Shown here piece by piece: positions 1 through 7,578 of a stretch of DNA of 13,569 nt. Position numbers and translations under genes: made by a program. The DNA lies in the NCBI GenBank assembly GCA_934446135.1, contig CAKSDT010000045.1, forward strand, positions 1 through 13,569, read 5' to 3'. The stretch is from an uncultured Clostridia bacterium (GTDB lineage Bacteria; Bacillota; Clostridia; RGIG6154). Position 1 is the first letter of the stretch; each line of letters begins with the position of its first letter. The notes under the pieces are model-generated. The model was not told where the DNA came from. It worked only from the letters and a program-made list of their open reading frames with translations, and made no database searches.

Positions 1-51
1 ACGGCAGGTTACCGGCCGGGCATTTAATGGCAAAAGCCAAATGTATGAAAA

Positions 52-71
52 CTCCGCCTTTTTAGGCGGAG
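52..71 (-). terminator. Probable intrinsic terminator of the surface protein-ygiQ-folD unit
   Basis: A perfect 8-bp inverted repeat (CTCCGCCT at 52-59 and AGGCGGAG at 64-71) encloses a 4-nt loop, 17 bp beyond the folD stop codon. Read on the minus strand, the stem is followed by TTTTC and then an AT-rich stretch, a short but plausible U-tract. On the plus strand the stem is followed by ATTAG, so termination is likelier for leftward transcription. Bases 1-51 hold no gene that can be supported. Confidence 0.75.
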
Positions 72-87
72 ATTAGTTTGTATATGA

Positions 88-930
88 TTATTGAATTTTT
101 GCGGCTTTCACGGTGTTTTTCATAAGCATTGCTATGGTCATAGGACCCACTCCGCCGGGGACGGGAGTTATATATGACGCAACATTTTTTACATTTTCGA
201 AGTCAACATCGCCGCAAAGTTTTCCGTCACTGTTGCGGTTCATTCCGACATCAATTACAACAGCACCTTCTTTGACCATATCTTTAGTAACAAAGTTTGC
301 CTTCCCAACTGCACTTACCAAGATGTCGGCACGGCGTGTTACATCTTTTAAGTTTTTTGTTTTTGAATGGCAGACCGTAACTGTTCCGTTTTCATGAAGA
401 AGGAGCATTGCCTGAGGCTTTCCTACTATATTGCTTCTTCCGATTACCACACATTCTTTACCTTTTATTTCCGTTCCCGTTTCCTTAATAAGGTGCATAA
501 CACCATAAGGAGTGCAGGGAACAAAATCAAAGTCGCCAATCATAATTTTTCCTACATTTACGGGATGAAAAGCATCGACATCTTTTTTTGGATTTATGGT
601 GTTTATAACCGCTTTTTCGTCAATATGTTCAGGAAGCGGAAGTTGAACCAGAATTCCTGAAATGTCATTTCTTTCGTTTAATACTTCTATAAGGTCTGTA
701 AGTTCTTTTTGCGTTGTTTCTTCCGGGAGAACATATTCTTCTGAATAAATGCCTATATATTCACATGCTTTTTTCTTATTTCCGACATAAACTTTTGATG
801 CAGGATCGTCACCCACCAGAATGACCGCAAGACCTATTTTTTTACCTTCTTTTTTTAGGTTTTCCACCTCTGACTTTAACTCGTCCTTTATCTTTTGAGA
901 AATTGCTTTTCCGTCTATTATCTTTGCCAT
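88..930 (-). CDS. folD: FolD: methylenetetrahydrofolate dehydrogenase / methenyltetrahydrofolate cyclohydrolase
   Basis: Bifunctional cytosolic enzyme of one-carbon metabolism. It oxidises 5,10-methylene-THF with NADP and hydrolyses the methenyl product to 10-formyl-THF for purine and formyl-Met synthesis. The predicted 280 residues match the usual family length. The catalytic Y48-xxx-K52 pair (in YVGNK), Q96 (in VQLPLP) and D119 (in DVDAFHP) align with Tyr50, Lys54, Gln98 and Asp121 of the E. coli enzyme. The Rossmann motif GRSNIVGKP and the C-terminal PGGVGPMTIAML are also present. In DVDAFHP an Ala replaces the more usual Gly. The start at 930 is chosen because AAAGGAG lies 9 bp upstream and MAKIIDGK is a typical FolD N-terminus; an ATG 21 bp further upstream has no spaced ribosome site. 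The start lies 89 bp inside ygiQ, so translation is probably coupled. Last gene of the leftward unit. Confidence 0.96.
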   Translation of the reverse strand: MAKIIDGKAISQKIKDELKSEVENLKKEGKKIGLAVILVGDDPASKVYVGNKKKACEYIGIYSEEYVLPEETTQKELTDLIEVLNERNDISGILVQLPLPEHIDEKAVINTINPKKDVDAFHPVNVGKIMIGDFDFVPCTPYGVMHLIKETGTEIKGKECVVIGRSNIVGKPQAMLLLHENGTVTVCHSKTKNLKDVTRRADILVSAVGKANFVTKDMVKEGAVVIDVGMNRNSDGKLCGDVDFENVKNVASYITPVPGGVGPMTIAMLMKNTVKAAKIQ

Positions 931-2761
931 TTTTATTAACTCCTTTGCCATCCTTAGATTTGTTTTTTATGACTCTCGGTTTTATAAGACATTCCGGGCC
1001 AAAACCTATAAGGTCTGTCCTGCCTGCCTTATAAAGTGCCTTTTTAACTATCTCGTAATTCTCAGGTCTTTTATACTGCAAAAGTGCCCTTTGCATTTTC
1101 TTTTCCTCATAACTTTTCGGGACATAGACTTTTTCCATTGTTCTTGGGTCAAGACCTGTAAAGAACATACAAGTTGACATTGTTCCGGGTGTCGGATAGA
1201 AGTCCTGCACTTGTTCGGGAATATAATGTGTATCTCTTAAAAATTCAGCAAGTTCGATTGCGTCTTTAAGTGTACTTCCTGGGTGGCTTGACATAAGATA
1301 TGGTACTACATACTGCTCTTTTCCCAGTTCCTTATTTATTTCAAAATACTTTTTGCAGAATTTTTCATAAACATTTTTGGCAGGTTTTCCCATATAGTAA
1401 AGAACATTGTCCGAAATATGTTCGGGAGCAACTTTAAGTTGTCCGCTTACATGTTTTTCGCAAAGTTGTCTGAAAAATTTATCATTTTTATCATAAATAA
1501 GATAATCGTATCTTATGCCGGATCTTACAAACACTTTTTTAACTTTGGGAATTTGGCTTAGTTTTTCCAAAAGTTCAGCATACTCCGTGTGGTCAATTTC
1601 AAGATTTTCACAAGGTTTTGGAAATAAGCATTGTCTGTTCGGGCAGCTGCCTTTTTCTCCCTGCTTTTTACAAGACGGTTTCCGAAAGTTTGCAGTAGGA
1701 CCTCCTACATCATGAATATATCCTTTAAATTCAGAATCCCAGACCATTTTTTCTGCTTCTTTTATAAGTGATTTCTGGCTTCTTGATGTAATTATTCTGC
1801 CTTGATGAAAGGCGAGAGCACAGAAATTACAGTTTCCGTAACATCCTCTTGATGATGTTAAACTGAACTTAACTTCTTTTATAGCAGGTATGCCGCCGTC
1901 TTTTTCATACATAGGATGATATGTTCCCATAAACGGCAGTGAATAGACCCTGTCCATTTCACTTCTTGTAAGCGGTTTTGAAGGCTTATTCTGGACAACA
2001 TACATATCGTTGTGTTTTTGGATTACAGTCTTACCGGAATAAGGGTCTTGGTTTTTGTACTGAATCATAAAACTTTCGGCATATTTAACCTTGTCTGATT
2101 TTACTTCCTCAAATGAGTGGCAGGCGAAGACCTTTCCCGCAGGAATAGTTTTTGAAAGATAGCATGTCCCGTCAATATCTGTAAGTTCGGAAACTTTTTC
2201 ACCGCATCTCAATCTGTTTGCGATTTCTGCAATTTGATGTTCTCCCATGCCGTAGATTATAAGGTCTGCACCGGAATCAATTAAAATTGAATGGCGTACT
2301 TTATCGTCCCAGTAATCATAATGGGCAAACCTTCTTAATGATGCCTCGAGTCCGCCCATAATAACAGGAATATCGGGAAATGCCTCTTTGATTCTGTTTG
2401 TGTAGACTATAGCCGGTCTGTCAGGCCTAAATCCCGCTTTTCCGCCAGGAGAGTAACTGTCATCGTTCCTTTTTTTTCTTGATGCTGTATAGTGACACAC
2501 CATTGAGTCAATATTGCCGGTTGACACCAGTGCTGCATATTTGGGCCTTCCGAGTGTTTTAAAATTTTCTGCACTGTGCCAGTCGGGTTGGGCGATTATG
2601 CCGACAGTAAACCCCTCGGACTCTAGAACTCTGCCTATTATTGCGTGTCCGAACGAGGAATGGTCAACATAAGCATCGGCAGAATATATTATGAAGTCAA
2701 ATTGCTCTATATTTCGTTTTTCCATATCCTCTCGGGATACCGCTATAAATTGATTTTTCAC
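842..2761 (-). CDS. ygiQ: YgiQ family radical SAM protein (UPF0313)
   Basis: Radical S-adenosylmethionine enzyme of the YgiQ family, whose substrate is to my knowledge not established. The 639 residues fit the family. The N-terminal B12-binding-like region carries YADAYVDHSSFG-type and IIAQPDW motifs and the RPDRPAIVYTNR stretch. The [4Fe-4S] motif CxxxCxxC is at C307, C311 and C314 (in RGCYGNCNFC), followed by the family stretch GRIITSRS, then GGPTANF and a second Cys-rich patch (CKKQ...SCPNRQC...PC). VAPEHIS, SSHPGST and VQDFYPTP further support the family. Translation starts at GTG 2761, preceded by AGGTGAT; this matches where E. coli YgiQ has its MSREEMD segment. The last roughly 50 residues are a Lys/Arg/Asn-rich tail, common in Firmicute homologues. 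Its final 89 bp are read in a second frame as the start of folD. It lies 11 bp downstream of the surface-protein gene. Confidence 0.95.
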   Translation of the reverse strand: MKNQFIAVSREDMEKRNIEQFDFIIYSADAYVDHSSFGHAIIGRVLESEGFTVGIIAQPDWHSAENFKTLGRPKYAALVSTGNIDSMVCHYTASRKKRNDDSYSPGGKAGFRPDRPAIVYTNRIKEAFPDIPVIMGGLEASLRRFAHYDYWDDKVRHSILIDSGADLIIYGMGEHQIAEIANRLRCGEKVSELTDIDGTCYLSKTIPAGKVFACHSFEEVKSDKVKYAESFMIQYKNQDPYSGKTVIQKHNDMYVVQNKPSKPLTRSEMDRVYSLPFMGTYHPMYEKDGGIPAIKEVKFSLTSSRGCYGNCNFCALAFHQGRIITSRSQKSLIKEAEKMVWDSEFKGYIHDVGGPTANFRKPSCKKQGEKGSCPNRQCLFPKPCENLEIDHTEYAELLEKLSQIPKVKKVFVRSGIRYDYLIYDKNDKFFRQLCEKHVSGQLKVAPEHISDNVLYYMGKPAKNVYEKFCKKYFEINKELGKEQYVVPYLMSSHPGSTLKDAIELAEFLRDTHYIPEQVQDFYPTPGTMSTCMFFTGLDPRTMEKVYVPKSYEEKKMQRALLQYKRPENYEIVKKALYKAGRTDLIGFGPECLIKPRVIKNKSKDGKGVNKNGKDNRRKSNFSKDKGRVKVRGGKPKKRR

Positions 2762-2772
2762 TCTATCACCTG

Positions 2773-5700
2773 TTATTTTATAGTTATATCGCTTTTGTCA
2801 ATCTCTACATAGTCACATACCGGGGAAAGCGACTGAAAATCTTTTATAAAGAACACTTTAACTTTATCAAAACCGTCTTTAACATAAAATTTTGCCTGTT
2901 TTGGATTTTCCGATATGTTTTCATACATTTGGGTAAACTTTCCGTCAAAATATCTCGTTGCTATCATTTGGCCGTTAAAATCTTTGCTTAAACCGACATA
3001 TATTTCTATATTATCGGAGTTTTCCGACTTAACCGCTCTTAAAAGTTTTGCGGAAATCGGTCCCTCGATTGATAAAAGGCGGGGGAGTTTTCCGTCAATA
3101 AACCAAACTTTTGTAAAATTCCAGTTTCGGTATACATCTTTATTTTTCATATCCTCTTCAGAGAGCGGTATGCCATATGAACTTTCGGCGAAATTTTCAC
3201 CCTTGTTATAGTAGCAATTGTTTATTTGACATTCTGTTGCTGAATTTATAAATCCTGTGAATGTATTTATATTTTCCGATGAATATTCTATAACCGTATT
3301 GCTGTAACAGTTTGTAATTTCTGAGTCTTCAGCAGTATTTATAAATCCTGTTGCAATGTTCGAAGTTGCCTTAAGTGACATATCCATATTTGAATAGCAG
3401 TTTTTGATTTGCGAATGATTTACAGTGTTGGCAAATCCGATTGCGGTATTTGTTGTGTAATAATTGTCTGTCATATTAACTTTGCCTTTAATGAAACAAT
3501 TTTCTACAAGAGAGTTATTTATACAATCAGCAAAACCTGAAAATATTGAATTTTCATTTGAAGAGTATTCAATTTCGATTCCCAGATTTTTTATATAGGC
3601 ATTGTAAACATAAGAAATAAATGACACATTTGTGTTTCCGGGTATAATCATATTTTTAATTATGTGATTATTACCGTCTATGGTTCCGGTAAAAGAAGAT
3701 ATTGTTCTCCACGGAGCGGTAAGTGTAATATCACAGTCTAAAATATAATAAGAATATGAATCGCCGTTTAGATTTACAAGATCCTGCTCAGAAGATATGT
3801 GAATAGGGGTTATATAAGAAACATAAACCTGCGTATCTCCCTTGGGCATTACAATACTGTTTTCACCTTTTGGAAGGAAAGTATAATTTCCGTCCGTAAA
3901 ATAGTACGCTGAAGCAAAAACCATATCTCCGCTAGTTTCGGGAAATGTCAGTATTTCGCCCTCACCCATATAAAACTGTTTTTTTGCGATTATATTTGAA
4001 TCGCTGTCGTCAAAAGTTATTGAAACTAAGTATTTTTCTTTTCTTTCCTTTTCAAAAGACGCTTCTATTACCGAATTTTCAGTCAGCATAAAGCCTCTGC
4101 CGTAAATCTTTTTGCCGTTTACTTTAACAGAAAGCGGAGTATATTCAAATCCGTTGTCTGGAACTGTATTTATAAATACAAATTCTCCTTCTTTTGCAAC
4201 GCTGCCTATTGATGATGAAATTGTTCCGCCGTCTTTTTGTTTTACATCAATTGAATATCTTGCATTTTCGTTAACGGTTTTGCCGATCCATACAAAATAT
4301 TCCGGGTTATGAAAATTGGAATATTTGGTTTTACCGTTTACTTTTACTTCATAGAAGTAAGGAACCGAAAAATCAAATTCCGTATTTGTTATGTTGTAAA
4401 AATTGGTTCCAATTACATTTTTAAGATTAAGCGTTACGGTTTTATCAGGAGTTGTATTTATAATATCATACAGGACAACCTGTGCATTATTGATTTTATC
4501 CGTAGAATATATTTCAAAACCGTTTAATGCAGTTAAGATGCCAAAATTTTGGGTACATACCAATACATCGTCCGAATCACTGTATATATTGTACGGTGCA
4601 GAATAAATAGACTCATCACCGTACAAAAGTTCAAGGCTGTATTTTCCGAACGGAAGAAGTTTTGATACATCCCCTGTATAATCAAGATAGGTAAACTTTC
4701 CGTCTGCCGAAGTTGTTTTCTCAAAGTTAAAATTATTTATTTTATAGTTAGTTCCGTCAACATTCCGGGCATCAACATAAAACAGATTTTCTTTATATTC
4801 GTCTGCAAGGTTTGCCGGAATTGTAATACCGACATTAAGATATACGCTTGATGTAGATACATATCCTGTAACAATATCTTCAGGTTCGTAATATTCATAA
4901 GCAAGGTTGGAATTGTAATATCTGTAATCTAATCCGTAATATTCCCATTCGCGGTTGTATTCATTGTAGGATTTAATATTTATTGTATATTGTTCATCCT
5001 TATTAAGTTTTACTGTACGGCCGCTGTAGTCGGTAAAAATAACATCCAAAATTCCGTCTTCTGTCGGAATTGCGTAAATTTCATAATTTGTTTCAGAGTC
5101 AGAACTTAGTGTTAATTTAAGTTTCTTGTAATTATTGTATCCCGATGTTTTAATAACAAAGTTTGCATAATCCGGGTTCGGAACAAATATAGAGCATATT
5201 GCTCTAAAATCACAAATTATAAGTTCGGAGTTTTTTGCGTCTTCTTCCAAAATAAATTCTTTGTCAGATACTACTTTGGGAGTATAATATTTTGTTGAAG
5301 TATTACCCGTACTTAAAATTACCCCTTCCTCAACTGTCATTTTAACAGAGTATTCTGTGTAAGAACCGTAATTGTTTGTCATTATCCACTCGCTGCACGA
5401 TGCAACTTTTTTATTTTCATCGTCAAAAAGGGAAATGTTAAAATCTTCAGGATTTATGTTTTTTCCGCTAACGGTAATATAAAGTGTATTTCCGCCTTTT
5501 TCCACATTTCCGGAAAAGAAATTGCTTCCGTATTGAATGAAAGAAATGACAGGTTTTGATGTTACGGTTAAGTAATTTTCAAAAAGCAGTATTCTTTCAC
5601 CGTTTTCATCATAAACACCAAGATCATAAACTCCTGCCGTAATTTTTTTTGCAGCATAAACTGTGTCGGCTGTTTTTACCGTTTTGTGCATTGCTCTGCT

Positions 5701-6351
5701 GCTTTCGGGAATATTAGGAGAAAAAACATCATCATATCTTTCGTCATTGATATATTCATACGACGAGTAAGCACCCGAATCTACTCCTGTGGCATAAACA
5801 GAGCCGTCTTTGCCGAGCATTTTGATAATTTTACCGTCGTAGTAACTATTTGAGTAAAATGATATCTTAAAGTCACTTTCACCTTCGGATATAATATCCT
5901 CTTTATTTGCTATAAGGCCGTTGTTAGGATAATCAAAAGGGTCAACAATTTCAATATCGAAAGTAAGATCGTTAAAAACTGTTTCGGAATTGTTTTTTTC
6001 AAGAGTTAAAGAAAAAGTGTGAATTCCGGTTTGAACACCGTAAAGGCTTAAACGCACAAGACTTTTATTATTGCCGACGCTTTCAACAGAACAACTGTTT
6101 GATCCTGCACCGTCAATTTTAACATTGCAGTAATAGTAATCACTTTCTTCAAATATCAAGCCGTCAAATTCAAAAAGTACATATGTGTCGGCGTCAAACT
6201 TGTTTGCCGTAATAACGGTGTACTCGGAAGTGCCGTCAACTTCGGAGACAACTGTTTTTGTCTGCTTGCTTATTCCGTCCGATGCACAAACAGAAATTGA
6301 TAAAAATAAGACCGAAATTAAAACTATAAAGCCCGGAACTGTTTTTTTCAT
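2773..6351 (-). CDS. Large secreted protein with InlB-like and Glug-like repeats, function unknown
   Basis: I do not recognise a specific function. The 1192-residue product starts with a clear signal peptide (MKKT, then a hydrophobic core at 8-21, cleavage near C22-A23-S24), so it is exported. Residues about 25-690 are rich in Tyr, Asn, Ser, Asp and beta-strand-like segments and look like stacked Ig-like or adhesin modules. Residues about 697-769 resemble a divergent InlB B-repeat (DGGTISSSIG ... VNGKKIYGRGF ... ASFEK), and about 770-845 a second similar module. Residues about 850-1051 carry FTGTIDGNNHIIKNM and Glug-like beta-helix repeats. Residues about 1098-1192 resemble the small C-terminal domain of many clostridial extracellular proteins (FDKVKVFFIKDFQSLSPVCD). 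No LPxTG, SLH, choline-binding or C-terminal membrane anchor is visible. Start 6351 is set by GGAGG six bases upstream; an in-frame ATG 30 bp earlier lacks a site. An adhesin or envelope-associated role is inference. Confidence 0.85.
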   Translation of the reverse strand: MKKTVPGFIVLISVLFLSISVCASDGISKQTKTVVSEVDGTSEYTVITANKFDADTYVLFEFDGLIFEESDYYYCNVKIDGAGSNSCSVESVGNNKSLVRLSLYGVQTGIHTFSLTLEKNNSETVFNDLTFDIEIVDPFDYPNNGLIANKEDIISEGESDFKISFYSNSYYDGKIIKMLGKDGSVYATGVDSGAYSSYEYINDERYDDVFSPNIPESSRAMHKTVKTADTVYAAKKITAGVYDLGVYDENGERILLFENYLTVTSKPVISFIQYGSNFFSGNVEKGGNTLYITVSGKNINPEDFNISLFDDENKKVASCSEWIMTNNYGSYTEYSVKMTVEEGVILSTGNTSTKYYTPKVVSDKEFILEEDAKNSELIICDFRAICSIFVPNPDYANFVIKTSGYNNYKKLKLTLSSDSETNYEIYAIPTEDGILDVIFTDYSGRTVKLNKDEQYTINIKSYNEYNREWEYYGLDYRYYNSNLAYEYYEPEDIVTGYVSTSSVYLNVGITIPANLADEYKENLFYVDARNVDGTNYKINNFNFEKTTSADGKFTYLDYTGDVSKLLPFGKYSLELLYGDESIYSAPYNIYSDSDDVLVCTQNFGILTALNGFEIYSTDKINNAQVVLYDIINTTPDKTVTLNLKNVIGTNFYNITNTEFDFSVPYFYEVKVNGKTKYSNFHNPEYFVWIGKTVNENARYSIDVKQKDGGTISSSIGSVAKEGEFVFINTVPDNGFEYTPLSVKVNGKKIYGRGFMLTENSVIEASFEKERKEKYLVSITFDDSDSNIIAKKQFYMGEGEILTFPETSGDMVFASAYYFTDGNYTFLPKGENSIVMPKGDTQVYVSYITPIHISSEQDLVNLNGDSYSYYILDCDITLTAPWRTISSFTGTIDGNNHIIKNMIIPGNTNVSFISYVYNAYIKNLGIEIEYSSNENSIFSGFADCINNSLVENCFIKGKVNMTDNYYTTNTAIGFANTVNHSQIKNCYSNMDMSLKATSNIATGFINTAEDSEITNCYSNTVIEYSSENINTFTGFINSATECQINNCYYNKGENFAESSYGIPLSEEDMKNKDVYRNWNFTKVWFIDGKLPRLLSIEGPISAKLLRAVKSENSDNIEIYVGLSKDFNGQMIATRYFDGKFTQMYENISENPKQAKFYVKDGFDKVKVFFIKDFQSLSPVCDYVEIDKSDITIK
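3200..3567 (-). repeat. Four tandem Glug-like protein repeats (about 26-34 residues each)
   Basis: Within residues about 929-1051 of the secreted protein, four units share the pattern G-F-x-N/D-x(6-7)-I/V-x-N-C: GFADCINNSLVENC, GFANTVNHSQIKNC, GFINTAEDSEITNC and GFINSATECQINNC. The spacing and Gly/Phe/Asn-Cys periodicity resemble Glug motifs, which form coils of a right-handed beta-helix in adhesins and IgA-protease-like proteins. The DNA has diverged between units, so this is a protein-level repeat, not a recent DNA duplication. The conserved Cys in each unit would stack if the helix model is right. Confidence 0.7.
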
Positions 6352-6380
6352 AATAATCCTCCGTAAAAATAACATATACA

Positions 6381-6409
6381 ATTATAACATTTATTTATGT
6401 TAATTGCAA
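6381..6409 (-). promoter_or_regulatory. Sigma-A-like promoter of the surface protein-ygiQ-folD unit
   Basis: On the minus strand TTGCAA (6409-6404) and TATAAT (6386-6381) are separated by exactly 17 bp. The -10 is a perfect consensus and the -35 matches TTGACA at five of six positions. The expected start of transcription is near 6374, giving a leader of about 20 nt before the GGAGG site at 6362-6358. It lies in the 112-bp divergent gap with the DUF421 gene. Confidence 0.75.
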
Positions 6410-6424
6410 CACATAAAGTATACT
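6396..6424 (+). promoter_or_regulatory. Possible weak promoter for the DUF421-DUF4363 genes
   Basis: TATACT (6419-6424) matches the -10 consensus at five of six bases and sits inside the perfect palindrome AGTATACT. The hexamer 17 bp upstream (TATGTT, 6396-6401) is a poor -35 and falls between the elements of the opposing promoter, so the two would compete. This is offered mainly because the rightward genes need a promoter in this gap. Confidence 0.3.
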
Positions 6425-6463
6425 CTTTAAGCTTTGGGTAAAAATATAAAAAGAGGTGATTTT

Positions 6464-7138
6464 ATGGCAATTTCTCTTATAAGAACTCTTATACTTTATT
6501 TTCTTATTATAATACTGTTCAGATGGATGGGAAAAAGGCAGATAGGTGAGCTTCAACCCAGTGAACTTGTTCTTGCAATTATGATTTCAGATCTTGCAAC
6601 TGTTCCGATGCAGTCTACAGGCAATCCGCTTATATCAGGCGTTATACCCATAATAGTCTTAACTGTTTCTGAAATAGTTTTATCTTTTGTTTCCCAAAAA
6701 TCCAATTTTTTCAGAAAAATGGTTACCGGAAGCCCAAGTCTTGTTATATCCGACGGAAAAATAAATATTGGAGAACTTAAAAAAGTTAGGTTTAATATAG
6801 ATGATTTGTTTGAGCAACTAAGAATAAGCGGTTATACAACGGTTTCCGACATTGCTTTTGCCGTGCTTGAAACCAACGGACAGTTAAGTGTTGTTCCGAA
6901 AGAGGTTGTAAGACCTGTTTGCCCGAAGGACCTTAATATAAAACCTGAAAGAGCCTCGCTTCACAGAAACATAATAAAAGACGGGGACATTGATGAAACT
7001 AATCTTGCCGAAATCGGAAAAGATGAAAAGTGGCTTTCCGATATACTTTTTAAAAACGGTGTTAAGAGTCCGAAAGAAGTATTTTTATTAAGTTCCGACT
7101 ACAGCGGAAATATATATATACAAAAAAAGGAGAATTAG
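6464..7138 (+). CDS. DUF421 (YetF/YrbG-like) membrane protein
   Basis: Membrane protein of the DUF421 family, which includes YetF and YrbG of Bacillus; members have been linked to the spore membrane and germination, but the biochemical role is unsettled. The 224 residues begin with about three membrane segments (3-19, 33-48 and 55-76). The family hallmark GKRQIGELQPSELV is at residues 23-36. The cytosolic C-terminal part contains ISDGKIN, the LFEQLRISGYTTVSDIAFAVLETNGQLSVVP block (about residues 115-145), and a 200-224 region that may help dimerise. Start 6464 is set by AGAGGTGAT immediately upstream; an in-frame TTG 30 bp earlier lacks a site. The DUF4363 gene begins at the base after its stop codon, indicating co-translation and a joint function. 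Confidence 0.9.
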   Translation: MAISLIRTLILYFLIIILFRWMGKRQIGELQPSELVLAIMISDLATVPMQSTGNPLISGVIPIIVLTVSEIVLSFVSQKSNFFRKMVTGSPSLVISDGKINIGELKKVRFNIDDLFEQLRISGYTTVSDIAFAVLETNGQLSVVPKEVVRPVCPKDLNIKPERASLHRNIIKDGDIDETNLAEIGKDEKWLSDILFKNGVKSPKEVFLLSSDYSGNIYIQKKEN

Positions 7139-7519
7139 ATGAAGTCTTTTATTTGTTCTGTTTTAGTGCTTATTCTTGTAATTTTGGGAATATGTTATTA
7201 CGAATATTCGGTTGGAAAATACAAGGCCGAAATTGATTCAATGATAAAAAGCATTGAGCAGTCAGTTTATGATGAAAACATTGATTCTGCAAGAAAAGAT
7301 ATAGATAAATTAAACGACAGATGGGACAAAATAAAAAATGTGCTTATGATGTTTAACGATCATAAGGATTTAAATGAAATGTCCCAGACACTTCGTATGC
7401 TTAAAGCATTTTCTGAATTTGAAAAATATGACGAAATGTATTCAAATCTAGAGACTTTTAAACTCTTGTTTTCTCAGGCTGTTGAAAGTTCAAAACCAAC
7501 ACTTGCAAATATATTGTAA
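7139..7519 (+). CDS. DUF4363 family single-pass membrane protein
   Basis: A 126-residue protein with one N-terminal membrane helix (residues about 4-22) and no evident cleavage site, followed by a soluble, mostly helical, charged domain outside the membrane. The helical region contains the family-like elements DKLNDRWDKIKNVLMMFNDH and a following LNEMSQTLRMLKAF...EFEKYDEM stretch, which match my memory of DUF4363. No catalytic residues are apparent. Its ATG directly follows the TAG of the DUF421 gene and is served by AAGGAG inside that gene's end. Pairing of DUF421 with DUF4363 is common in spore-forming Clostridia, so the two products probably form a membrane complex (inference). No terminator is visible after it; the regulator's promoter begins only 5 bp later. 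Confidence 0.8.
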   Translation: MKSFICSVLVLILVILGICYYEYSVGKYKAEIDSMIKSIEQSVYDENIDSARKDIDKLNDRWDKIKNVLMMFNDHKDLNEMSQTLRMLKAFSEFEKYDEMYSNLETFKLLFSQAVESSKPTLANIL

Positions 7520-7524
7520 AATTG

Positions 7525-7553
7525 TTGATTTTAATGCTTGTTTATGATAAAAT
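7525..7553 (+). promoter_or_regulatory. Extended -10 promoter of the response regulator gene
   Basis: TTGATT (7525-7530) and TAAAAT (7548-7553) are 17 bp apart, and TGA directly precedes the -10 as an extended element. The predicted start is near 7560, leaving a leader of only a few bases before the AGAGGGGTGAG ribosome site at 7562-7572. The regulator can thus be made independently of the DUF421-DUF4363 genes, although readthrough is also possible. Confidence 0.6.
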
Positions 7554-7578
7554 ATATATTCAGAGGGGTGAGTGTAAT

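Noticed and set aside
1..51. Possible C-terminal end of a rightward gene at the left edge (frame 1 stops at 27)
   Set aside because: Eight codons are too few to judge, the other two frames are also open here, and no homology can be seen.
931..951. Upstream ATG for FolD adding seven residues (MAKELIK)
   Set aside because: The ribosome site AAAGGAG lies inside this extension and points to the ATG at 930; the added residues are not found in FolD.
2762..2772. Terminator or promoter between the secreted protein and ygiQ
   Set aside because: Only 11 bp are available and they hold the ygiQ ribosome site, so the genes are most simply read as one transcript.
6284..6290. Cys22 of the secreted protein as a lipoprotein lipobox
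   Set aside because: The residues before it are I-S-V-C; Val at -1 does not fit the usual L-[AS]-[GA]-C, and a normal signal-peptidase site (C-A-S) is present.
6352..6400. WalR-box-like TGTTAT repeats upstream of the secreted protein gene
   Set aside because: The two TGTTAT copies are 9 bp apart rather than the 5 bp of the known WalR box, and such AT-rich words are expected by chance here.
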